From positions 1-42,041 of the forward strand of contig JACZTB010000010.1 of NCBI GenBank assembly GCA_022573895.1: a stretch of DNA of 42,041 bases, written 5' to 3'. Below the pieces are notes generated by a model. The model was given only the letters and a program-made list of their open reading frames with translations, was not told the DNA's origin and did no database searches. This document shows, piece by piece, positions 6,904-14,718 of the stretch. The stretch is from Nitrososphaerota archaeon. Its GTDB lineage: Archaea; Thermoproteota; Nitrososphaeria; Nitrososphaerales; Nitrosopumilaceae. The position numbers and the translations under genes are program-made. Each line of letters opens with the position of its first letter. The first letter of the stretch is position 1.

Positions 6904-9900
6904 GTCGTTAAAAAAAATTCTTGTACTGGGTAGTGGGGCAATTAAAATCGGAGAAGCCGGCGAAAGTCGCTAAAACGACCGTCAATTTGACTACTCCGGA
7001 AGCCAATGCCTCAAAGCAATACATGAAGATGGATTGAAAAGTGTCTTAATCAACCCAAACATTGCAACAATCCAAACAGATACTAGATTTGCAGATCAGG
7101 TGTATCTTCTTCCAGTAAACCCAGAGTATGTAGAATCAATTATCGAAAAAGAAAGACCAGATGGAATTATGCTGGCATATGGTGGACAAACTGCTCTTAA
7201 TTGTGGGGTTAAGCTAGAGGAATCTGGTATTCTTCAAAAATATGGTGTTAGTGTGCTTGGAACATCAATTGAAGGAATTCGAAAATCTGAGGATAGGCAA
7301 CTCTTTAAGGATTCTATGAATGAATCAGGCGTACCTGTTCTTAGAAGCAAAACTGTGACTAATTTTGAGGATGCCAAAAAAGTAGCTCAAGAACTATCCT
7401 ATCCTGTAATTATTCGAGTTGCATATACTCTAGGTGGACAAGGTGGCGGTGTTGCCTATAATGAAATTGAACTTCATGAGATTATTGAACGGGGTCTCAA
7501 AGCAAGTATTGTAGGCCAAGTTCTAATTGAAGAATACATTGGACACTGGAAACAAATCGAGTATGAAGTAATGCAGGATTATGATGGAAACAACATTATT
7601 GTTTGTAATATGGAAAATGTTCTTTCTATGAAAGTTCACACTGGTGATAATATTGTAGTTGCTCCGTCGCAAACAATTGATAATCATGAATATCACATGT
7701 TACGTTCTGCAGCATTGCGTGCAACTAAACATATTGGAATTGTAGGCGAATGCAATATTCAATATGCGCTTGAACCAAACTCTGATGAGTATGTTGCAAT
7801 TGAAATAAATCCTAGACTTTCACGTTCTTCTGCTCTAGCAAGCAAAGCGACCGGATACCCATTAGCATACATGTCTGCAAAAATTGGATTGGGATATAAT
7901 TTATCAGAACTAGTAAACAGAATTACAAAAAGTACTACTGCATGTTTTGAGCCATCACTTGATTATATTGTATGTAAACATCCAAGATGGGACTTTGAAA
8001 AGTTTGAACTTGTGAATCGAAAACTTGGACCAGCAATGAAGTCAGTAGGAGAAGTAATGGCAATAGGTAGGACTTTTGAGGAATCGCTTCAAAAATCAAT
8101 TCGAATGTTGGATATTGGAAATGATGGTCTAGTTCTCAATCGCGTCAATGGGAAAACTTACAATGAAGAAGAAATTGAAAACAAACTCACTTATCATGAT
8201 GATCACATTTTGTATCATGTTGCAATTGCATTGAAGATGGGACTCTCAGTTAAGCGAATTTACAAACTATCTACAATTGATCCTTGGTTTATTGAAAAGA
8301 TACAAAATATTGTAAATATTGAATTAAAATTAAAAAACTCTGAACTTGGAGAATCACTTCTTTGGGAAGCCAAAAAAATGGGCTTTTCAGATAAGCAAAT
8401 TGCGCGTGTTAAAGGCAAAACACCTGATGAAGTGCGTGATTTACGCAAGAAATTAGGAGTTTTACCATCTGTAAAGCAGATTGATACACTTGCAGCAGAA
8501 TGGCCTGCAATTACAAACTACCTTTATCTCACATACGGCGGTCATTCTCATGACATTGAGGTTCCATCTGAAGAAAAAGGAATTATCGTACTAGGGGCTG
8601 GACCATATAGAATTGGAAGCAGTGTGGAATTTGATTGGGGTACTGTCAACATGGTTTGGGGTTTACAAGAAAACGGTGAAAAAAATATCTCTGTGGTAAA
8701 CTGTAATCCTGAAACAGTATCTACTGATTATGATATTTGTTCCAGATTATACTTTGAAGAATTAACTGAGGAAAGAATTTTGGACATTACTGAATTTGAA
8801 AATCCTAAAGGAATCATTACTTGTGTTGGAGGACAAACTGCAAATAATCTAACTCCTGGTCTTGCTAAACATGGTGTTAACATTTTAGGAACTAGTGCAT
8901 ATGATGTTGATAGAGCAGAAAACCGTTCAAAGTTTAGTGCGGAGCTTGATAAACTTCACATACAACAACCACGTTGGCAAGCATTCTCAAATCTCAATGA
9001 AGCCAAAAACTTTGCACAAGAAGTTGAGTTTCCAGTAATTGTAAGACCATCATACGTTCTTTCTGGTGCTGCCATGAAAGTTGTTTGGTCTCAAACAGAA
9101 CTAAAAATATATGTCAAGGCTGCAGCTGACGTTTCACCTGATCATCCAGTTGTAATTTCAAAATTTATGTTAAACTCACTTGAGGTAGATGTAGATGGAA
9201 TTTGTAATGGAAAACAAGTAATCATTGGTGCAATTGTTGAACACATTGATAGCGCTGGTGTTCACTCTGGAGATGCTATGATGTGTATACCACCATGGCG
9301 TCTAAGTAACAAAATCATTGAGACAATCAATGATTATACAAAAAAGATTGCATTGACTTTTAATATCAAAGGTCCATTTAACCTCCAGTACTTGGTTCAT
9401 GATAACCATGTCTATGTGATTGAACTAAACATTAGAGCGTCTCGTTCTATGCCCTTTGTCTCAAAACTTGTTAAAATGAACCTGATTTCTCTTGCAGCCA
9501 AGGCTATTTTGGATAAACCCTTGCCTAAAATACCTGAAAACAAGTGGCAAAAGATTCACAACTTTGGAATCAAAGTTCCACAGTTCTCCTTTATGCAACT
9601 ACAAGGTGCAGATATTACATTGGGAGTTGAGATGCAGTCAACTGGTGAGGCTGCTTGTTTTGGAAATAGTTTCCATGATGCATTAGCAAAAGGTTTGATA
9701 TCTGTTGGTTATCATCTACCTGTTAAAGGAACTGCCCTTGTAACTGTTGGCGGTGATCAAAATAAACAAAAACTAATTTCAAGTATTGCAAAACTCAAAC
9801 ACCTTGGATTCAAAATTTTGGCAACTGAACATACTGCAAAATTCTTTGAAGAAAAAATTGGCCAAATGGAAATAGTTCACAAAATTTCAGAGCCAGAAAG

Positions 9901-10153
9901 AAAACCAAACATCTCTGATCTTCTATATGACCGAAAGATTGACTTTATCATAAATATTCCAAGCACTTCTACATTGGAAAAATATGTTGGAATGTTGGAT
10001 GATGAATATCAGATTAGAAGAAAATCTTTGGAATTAGGAATTCCTGTTTTGACAACTATTGAATTAGCAGATTCTTTTGTAAAGACTTTGGAGTGGCTTG
10101 AACACAATGAAACTACTAAAGAACCAATTGAGCCTTATGATAAATTTGATTGA
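6890..10153 (+). CDS. carB: Carbamoyl-phosphate synthase large subunit, interrupted near N-terminus
   Basis: The large subunit makes carbamoyl phosphate from bicarbonate, ammonia and two ATP. Two homologous ATP-grasp halves are visible, the second starting around GIIVLGAGPYRIGSSVEFDW, with an oligomerisation region between and an MGS-like allosteric domain at the C-terminus. From 7034 to the stop the frame is intact and well conserved (1039 codons). The N-terminus is not normal: it starts at CTG 6890, overlaps carA by 14 nt, and the conserved GEAGE-FDYSGSQ segment is split by 21 extra nt (6965-6985) that include TAA at 6971-6973. Translation starting at 7034 would lose the first P-loop-like segment. 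The gene may be spliced, recoded, recently inactivated or mis-sequenced. Confidence 0.85.
6965..6985 (+). other. 21-nt in-frame insertion with stop in carB
   Basis: Codons AGT CGC TAA AAC GAC CGT CAA separate GEAGE from FDYSGSQ, which are contiguous in CarB proteins. The boundaries can slide left by up to two bases with the same product. The insert contains GTCG-CTAAAA-CGAC (a 4-bp hairpin). Its first bases AGTCGCTAAAA match AGTCGTTAAAA at 6903-6913 at 10 of 11 positions. Confidence 0.7.
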
Positions 10154-10906
10154 TTAAATTACTTGTTCAATTATTGATTCATTACCAATAATTACTCCAT
10201 CAAGTGTGACTATTCTTGCAGTAGATACCGTTTTAATTTTATTAATAATAGGTGAGATTGATTTTTTATATTTTTGTCTATGTGTTGCATAAAAATACTT
10301 GTTAAATGAAGGAATTATGATTATTTCTAATTCACCTGATTTATTTGGAAAGATTTTTTCTTTTTCTGTCTTAATTGATACCCAAACCCTTTGTCCATTT
10401 ATTACAGAGTCTTCTTGAAAAAATACTGGATGTACATGACCCATGATAATTTTATCAACATGAGAAAAATTTTCTGAAGGCATTGTATGCCCATGTGTCA
10501 ACAAAATATTTTCTTCAACCATACCTGTTGAACTAATCATAGAAATATTATCTGGTACCAGCCTCTGAATATTTGCATCATGATTTCCAGGAACTAGAAT
10601 TACATCACATTTTTTTCTAATTTTTTCAAAAAATTTTGGAACTTCATCCCATTCGGTTCTTGAAATGCTTTTAATGCTTGATTTGATATCTCCTAACAAA
10701 ATCACTGAATCAGGATTTTCTGTATCTATAATTTCAGATAACTCTTTAATCGTTTCATTTATGGTAGAATTTTTACCAATGAAAATTTCGTTTGATGCTA
10801 AGCTATTTTCAAATCCTATGTGAATATCGGTAACTATGAGATACTTTTTTTTACCTTCTAGAATCAATGCAGGCTTTGATGGAACTATTCTAGTTTGTAG
10901 CATCAA
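10154..10906 (-). CDS. Calcineurin-like metallophosphoesterase
   Basis: A 250-residue phosphoesterase with all five metal-binding blocks in order: TDIHIG (about 26-31), LLGDIK (about 70), VPGNHDAN (about 105), LTHGH (about 139) and MGHVHP (about 155). It resembles the archaeal phosphoesterases often found with DNA ligase or Lhr-type helicases, with a distant SbcD/Mre11-like fold, but lacks the Mre11 capping domain. The substrate is unknown. It converges on carB with no gap: the two stop codons abut at 10153/10154. Its ATG region faces the SWIM protein gene, with 31 nt between the two starts. Confidence 0.85.
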   Translation of the reverse strand: MMLQTRIVPSKPALILEGKKKYLIVTDIHIGFENSLASNEIFIGKNSTINETIKELSEIIDTENPDSVILLGDIKSSIKSISRTEWDEVPKFFEKIRKKCDVILVPGNHDANIQRLVPDNISMISSTGMVEENILLTHGHTMPSENFSHVDKIIMGHVHPVFFQEDSVINGQRVWVSIKTEKEKIFPNKSGELEIIIIPSFNKYFYATHRQKYKKSISPIINKIKTVSTARIVTLDGVIIGNESIIEQVI

Positions 10907-10937
10907 AGTTATACTACAGATATCTGATTAAATCCTT

Positions 10938-11240
10938 GTGAACAAAGACTTTGATAGAGTTGAAGCAATAGTATCTGAAAAACGTGTAAAATTACATATT
11001 TTTGAGCCCAGTCAAAGAAAAATTTGGACAGTTGTAGGAAAGGGAGAAGAATACTGGATTGATCCTGATGGCGGTTATTGTTCTTGTCCTGGATTCTACT
11101 TTGGAAAATTAAATGGAAAAACTACTTGTTACCACTTGGAATCTGCAGATCTTGCTCAAAGAGAAAATAAAATTGAGAAAATTATTTTCTCTGATGAAGA
11201 ATTTTCTGATTTTCTTTCAGGATTACTTTCTGATTTGTAA
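10938..11240 (+). CDS. SWIM zinc-finger protein
   Basis: A 100-residue protein starting at GTG. The SWIM signature C-x-C-x(n)-C-x-H is seen in YCSCPGFYFGKLNG...TTCYHLE (residues about 47-70). SWIM domains bind DNA or protein, and in archaea stand-alone SWIM proteins of this size are linked to recombination and repair complexes. The acidic C-terminus (SDEEFSDFLSGLLSDL) resembles a partner-binding tail. It is divergently transcribed from the metallophosphoesterase, which also suggests DNA metabolism. No further function can be read. Confidence 0.8.
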   Translation: MNKDFDRVEAIVSEKRVKLHIFEPSQRKIWTVVGKGEEYWIDPDGGYCSCPGFYFGKLNGKTTCYHLESADLAQRENKIEKIIFSDEEFSDFLSGLLSDL

Positions 11241-11306
11241 TTATTTATTATTCAAACGTGTTAATGACTAGAAATTTTATTGAAAATTATGGGTGATGAG
11301 AAATAA

Positions 11307-11408
11307 ATGAATATAATTTACGAGATGCTTTTTTATAGAAAATTAAAGAATTCTGATTCTAGTGATATATTAGAAAAAGATAATGAATTTGGTGATAGTT
11401 TTAGTTGA
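11307..11408 (+). CDS. Possible 33-aa peptide
   Basis: ATG at 11307 with purine-rich GGGTGATGAG 8-18 nt upstream; stop at 11406-11408. The peptide MNIIYEMLFYRKLKNSDSSD... has a hydrophobic start and an acidic tail. It ends 2 nt from the end of the convergent gene. It may be a chance frame. Confidence 0.25.
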   Translation: MNIIYEMLFYRKLKNSDSSDILEKDNEFGDSFS

Positions 11409-11410
11409 CT

Positions 11411-11710
11411 TTACTCTAATGGTATTGTATCAATATCATCTTTTGAAACACCTTTCCAAAGACCAGTCACATCATCTGATTTCACTTCTTCAACTTTTGT
11501 AATTTGTTGAATCTTTATGTGGTCTGGATTTGGTGGCATCCATAACATTGCCATGTAATCTCCTATGTTTCCAACTTTATCTGGTAAAGCCATAGTGACT
11601 TTGTCATTTGCAAATCCTTTTGCAGTAAGTGCATTCATTGCTTTTTCTTTCAGATCCATTCTTCCATGGAGAAACAGATAGATTTCTTTTTGAGTATCAA
11701 TTTCTGCCAT
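11411..11710 (-). CDS. Conserved-looking hypothetical protein, 99 aa
   Basis: A soluble 99-residue protein starting MAEIDTQKEIYLFLHGRMDLKEKAMNA. The pattern of one hydrophobic strand, a helix, a second strand and a MLWMPPNPDHIKIQQITKV segment suggests a small alpha/beta fold. There are no cysteines, membrane segments or catalytic signatures I recognise. It stands alone on the minus strand, divergent from the ATPase subunit F gene with about 90 nt between the starts. Its function is unknown. Confidence 0.65.
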   Translation of the reverse strand: MAEIDTQKEIYLFLHGRMDLKEKAMNALTAKGFANDKVTMALPDKVGNIGDYMAMLWMPPNPDHIKIQQITKVEEVKSDDVTGLWKGVSKDDIDTIPLE

Positions 11711-11798
11711 GGATTTACTGATTTTTTAAACTAAATCAACCTTCCTGATCTGATACCTGCCAAAAAGGGTTAAATTAGAATGGACAAAAATTTTAACT

Positions 11799-12092
11799 AT
11801 GAAAGTTGTCACTGTTGGAAGCAAATCATTTGTAACTAGTTTCCAATTGGCCGGTGTCCCCGGAATTATTTCTGAATCACCTCAAAAGGCTTTGGATGAA
11901 ATTAAGAAATTGACAGATGATTCTGATGTTGGATTGGTTCTAGTTAGTGATGATATTTCAAAATCTATTGATGATGAACTAACTGCACTTCGAACTGAAA
12001 AATCTACTCTTGTTTTTTCATTGCCTTCAATTGGAAGTGAAAAAACTGTAGTTGATTACAGAGTAATGCTAAAGAAGATTCTTGGTGTATAA
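11799..12092 (+). CDS. atpF: A/V-type ATP synthase subunit F
   Basis: A 97-residue protein with the subunit F pattern: MKVVTVGSKSFVTSFQLAGV at the start, a helix ending in ALDEIKKL, then VGLVLVSDDISKSIDDEL and STLVFSLPSIGSEKT. Subunit F sits on the central stalk of archaeal A-type ATP synthase between subunits D and the A3B3 head. The length is standard. No other ATPase gene lies in this window, so it is detached from the operon where it usually lies in archaea, unless other subunits lie elsewhere. The assignment is firm by motif; the symbol follows archaeal usage and should not be confused with bacterial subunit b. Confidence 0.8.
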   Translation: MKVVTVGSKSFVTSFQLAGVPGIISESPQKALDEIKKLTDDSDVGLVLVSDDISKSIDDELTALRTEKSTLVFSLPSIGSEKTVVDYRVMLKKILGV

Positions 12093-12104
12093 TTCTTTTA
12101 ATCT

Positions 12105-12113
12105 ACTTATAAT
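12105..12113 (+). promoter_or_regulatory. TATA box for the dehydrogenase gene
   Basis: ACTTATAAT lies with its centre 25 nt before the ATG at 12134, consistent with a leaderless transcript and a separate promoter from atpF. Confidence 0.45.
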
Positions 12114-12133
12114 CAATATTTCAATATCTTACC

Positions 12134-13162
12134 ATGAAAACAGTATCTGTAAAAGAACCATCAATAATCTCTGTTGATGAAACAGAAAAACCAACATTTG
12201 GGTCTGGTGATATTCTAGTACAGATGCATGCTTGTGGAATTTGTGGTTCTGATGTAGAAAAAGTCTTTGGACAATATGGACAACCATCTATGCGTTTAGG
12301 TCATGAACCAGCAGGTGTGGTTTTAGATGTTGGCTCTGATGTGATTGAATTTAAAAAAGGTGATAGAGTATTTACTCATCATCATGTACCTTGCTATGAA
12401 TGTCATTTGTGTAATCATGGCAATGAAACAATGTGTAAAAAATACTATGAAACTAATCTTTCACCTTGTGGATTGTCTGAAGAATATGTTGTACCCGCAT
12501 GGAATGTTTCTCATGGTGGTGTTTTAAAAATTTCTGATTCTCTAAGCTTTGAAGAAGCTGCAATGATTGAACCATTAGCATGTTGTGTAAGGGCATGGAC
12601 CAAATTTCATTATCATGAAGGTGATTCGGCTGCAATTTTTGGTGTAGGTCCCACAGGAATAATGCATGTAATGTTGGCTCAAGTAAAGAAACTCTCAAAA
12701 ATTTTCTGTTTTGATGTTAATGACTTTAGGTTGAATTTTACAAAAAAATTCAACATTACTGAATCAATTAATTCGATGGACAAAAACAGAAAACAAAAGA
12801 TTCTGGATCATACTGATGGAAGAGGAATAGATGTGGCAATTGTTGCAACTAGTAATCTTAAGGCACTTGAAGATGCGATTGATATGGTAAGAAAAGGCGG
12901 CGCTGTTATGATGTTTGGTGTTCCTTCCAAGGGGGCAAAATTGGATTTGGATATGAGTAAAATCTATTCCAAGGAGATTACTCTTGTTAATAGTTATGCT
13001 GCTTCTGACAAAGATACCGCCGAAGCTCTTAATCTCATAGAATCTTCTCAAATCGATGTTAAACAACTCATCACTCATACATATTCAATTGTTGATTCTC
13101 AAAAAGCATTTGATCATGCTCGCAGTGGTGATAATGCAATGAAAATAATCATTACAAAATAA
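12134..13162 (+). CDS. Zinc-dependent medium-chain alcohol/polyol dehydrogenase
   Basis: A 342-residue MDR-family NAD(P)-dependent dehydrogenase. Catalytic-zinc residues are in HACGICGSD (Cys about 36) and GHEPAG (His-Glu about 58-59). The structural-zinc loop has four Cys in CYECHLCNHGNETMC (about 88-102). The nucleotide-binding GVGPTGIM is near 172. The family includes sorbitol, threonine and alcohol dehydrogenases; substrate preference cannot be decided here. The next gene, an LsrF-type aldolase, is 46 nt downstream on the same strand but has its own promoter-like region. The pair may act on a phosphorylated sugar-like ketone; that is inference. Confidence 0.85.
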   Translation: MKTVSVKEPSIISVDETEKPTFGSGDILVQMHACGICGSDVEKVFGQYGQPSMRLGHEPAGVVLDVGSDVIEFKKGDRVFTHHHVPCYECHLCNHGNETMCKKYYETNLSPCGLSEEYVVPAWNVSHGGVLKISDSLSFEEAAMIEPLACCVRAWTKFHYHEGDSAAIFGVGPTGIMHVMLAQVKKLSKIFCFDVNDFRLNFTKKFNITESINSMDKNRKQKILDHTDGRGIDVAIVATSNLKALEDAIDMVRKGGAVMMFGVPSKGAKLDLDMSKIYSKEITLVNSYAASDKDTAEALNLIESSQIDVKQLITHTYSIVDSQKAFDHARSGDNAMKIIITK

Positions 13163-13182
13163 GAAAGGCTTAAGAAAGGTAT

Positions 13183-13203
13183 TTCGATTATTTCAAAATC
13201 GAA
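13183..13203 (+). promoter_or_regulatory. Inverted repeat before the aldolase gene
   Basis: TTCGATT-(7 nt)-AATCGAA is a perfect 7-bp inverted repeat. It lies between a weak TATA-like GCTTAAGAA (13168-13176) and the ATG at 13209, six nt before the start. The position fits an operator for a dimeric repressor. Confidence 0.45.
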
Positions 13204-13208
13204 GATAT

Positions 13209-14102
13209 ATGGATTGGGGATTACAAAATAGAATATCACAAATCATTAAACCACATAATAATCGTGCATTAATGTTAGCAGTTGATCATGGATATTTCCT
13301 TGGCCCAACTGAAAAATTAGAGAATCCAAAAAAGGTAATTGCACCTCTTTTAAAATATTGTGATTCTTTAATGGTTACAAGAGGTATTCAGAGAACATGT
13401 GTTCCTGCAACTACTGATACACCAATCGTGTTGAGAGTATCTGGCGGTTCAAGTATTATTGGTGAAGACTTGTCTCAAGAAGACATTACGGTTTCTATTC
13501 AAGATGCAATTAGACTTAACGCTAGCGTACTTGCAATGTCTATTTTTGTTGGTTCAAAATATGAATATCAGACTGTTGTAAATCTTGGAAAATTAGTCAG
13601 TAAAGCAGAAAAATATGGAATTCCTGTATTGGCTGTTACTGCAGTGGGAAAAGAATTAGGTAAAGATGAAAGATATCTCTCTTTGGCATGCAGAATTGCA
13701 GCTGAGCAAGGAGCACATATTGTCAAAACATACTATTGTGATAATTTTGAAAAAGTTGTTCAATCGTGTCCTGTTCCAATCATTGTTGCAGGAGGAAAGA
13801 AAATTCCAGAACGTGATGCATTACAATTAACATACGACTCGATAAAAGGTGGTGCGGTTGGAGTTGACATGGGAAGAAACATCTGGCAATCAGATCATCC
13901 TGTTGCAATGATTCGAGCAGTTAGATCTATAGTTCATGGAAATTCAAGTGTTGACCAAGCATACAACTTGTACAAAAAACTGGCCGACGAAGGTTCAAAA
14001 AAGAAAAACAGATCAAACAAACCTACTCAAACCAAACCTACTCAAACCAAACCTACTCAAACCAAACCTACTCAAACCAAATCTGACCCGACTAAGAAAT
14101 AG
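13209..14102 (+). CDS. LsrF/DhnA-family class I aldolase or thiolase
   Basis: A 297-residue protein strikingly like bacterial LsrF (3-hydroxy-5-phosphonooxypentane-2,4-dione thiolase of AI-2 breakdown). Shared blocks include MDWGLQNRISQI, LMLAVDHGYFLGPT, MVTRGIQRTCVP, IVKTYY, CPVPIIVAGGKKIPERDAL and GAVGVDMGRNIWQSDHPVAM. Lys173 in IVKTYY aligns with the catalytic Schiff-base lysine region of LsrF. No other Lsr proteins are present, so the true substrate may differ: a sugar phosphate, or the related ADH synthase or fructose-bisphosphate aldolase activity seen in archaeal DhnA proteins. The C-terminus carries a Lys/Pro/Thr/Gln repeat tail absent from LsrF. An inverted repeat sits just before the start. 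Confidence 0.82.
   Translation: MDWGLQNRISQIIKPHNNRALMLAVDHGYFLGPTEKLENPKKVIAPLLKYCDSLMVTRGIQRTCVPATTDTPIVLRVSGGSSIIGEDLSQEDITVSIQDAIRLNASVLAMSIFVGSKYEYQTVVNLGKLVSKAEKYGIPVLAVTAVGKELGKDERYLSLACRIAAEQGAHIVKTYYCDNFEKVVQSCPVPIIVAGGKKIPERDALQLTYDSIKGGAVGVDMGRNIWQSDHPVAMIRAVRSIVHGNSSVDQAYNLYKKLADEGSKKKNRSNKPTQTKPTQTKPTQTKPTQTKSDPTKK
14019..14078 (+). repeat. Four 15-bp repeats coding K-P-T-Q-T
   Basis: Four identical tandem copies of a 15-bp unit (AAACCTACTCAAACC) encode KPTQT x4 at the end of the aldolase, after a KKKNRSN basic run. The perfect identity suggests recent slippage and likely length variation among strains. Confidence 0.9.
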
Positions 14103-14103
14103 A

Positions 14104-14517
14104 CTATCCCTCTATCTTTGATAGATGAATGTGTGCAATTTTCCATGTTGGTTGTTTTACCAAAACAAATGTTCCTCTTCCTTTAATTTTCATGTGCTCT
14201 CCTGTGAATGCTTTGTTATCAATTAACATTCCTTGTTGAATTAACTCCATCGCTACAATTGCAGTATCTCCAAAAATACTGATTTTTAGATTTTTGATTT
14301 CGTAACTGTAGTCTGAAATACTAATAAATTTTAATTCTTCTAATTCTATTGTGGTTTGATAATCTTTAAGATCATATGGTGGTAAATCACTAAAGCTAGA
14401 AAATTTTGGATCATTAAGATGTATGTCTTTTAGTTGTGTAAGATCTTTTGTTACTCCTGCTTCAAATAATGTTTCAACAACTTTGATTATTTCTTCATTA
14501 TCTATCAATACCGTCAT
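14104..14517 (-). CDS. SnoaL/NTF2-like protein
   Basis: About 137 residues from the ATG at 14517 (MTVLIDNEEIIKVVETLF). A further 13 upstream codons are open, but the second ATG gives the usual family start. The helical N-terminus, a segment DLTQLKDIHLNDPKFSSFSD, then strands FGDTAIVAMELI and GRGTFVLVKQPTWKIAHIHLSKIEG are the typical layout of NTF2-like/DUF4440 proteins, with the closing W-K-I-x-H-x-H strand. Such proteins are small cone-shaped barrels, some enzymes and some ligand binders. No active-site assignment is possible. It converges on the aldolase gene with one base between stops. Confidence 0.7.
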   Translation of the reverse strand: MTVLIDNEEIIKVVETLFEAGVTKDLTQLKDIHLNDPKFSSFSDLPPYDLKDYQTTIELEELKFISISDYSYEIKNLKISIFGDTAIVAMELIQQGMLIDNKAFTGEHMKIKGRGTFVLVKQPTWKIAHIHLSKIEG

Positions 14518-14691
14518 TTGGAATATGGAAATTATCAGTTTAAGTCTTCTGCACAAAAATGATTAAATCACGATTATTTTTCTGGTAATCTTTATTAATT
14601 ATTAATTGGCTTTCTTTATGATTTCAATGGGTACAAAATTAACTGGACCAATTAGTAAGAATTTGCAAGTTGTTATTCTACTGTAAAGTGT

Positions 14692-14700
14692 GCTTAAAAT
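14692..14700 (+). promoter_or_regulatory. TATA box for ilvB operon
   Basis: GCTTAAAAT lies with its centre 23 nt before the ATG at 14719, fitting a leaderless ilvB message and the promoter of the ilvB-ilvN-leuA-leuB run. Confidence 0.45.
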
Positions 14701-14718
14701 TTTAACTTAATTAAAATT

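Noticed and set aside
6890-10153. carB as a dead pseudogene
   Set aside because: Apart from the 21-nt insert and CTG start, more than 1000 codons are free of damage, so long-standing loss of function is not credible; recent change or rescue remains open.
12453-12698. 81-codon minus-strand reading frame, and similar ones inside ilvB, leuA and carB
   Set aside because: They lie antisense to strongly conserved enzymes and have no start context or domain features.
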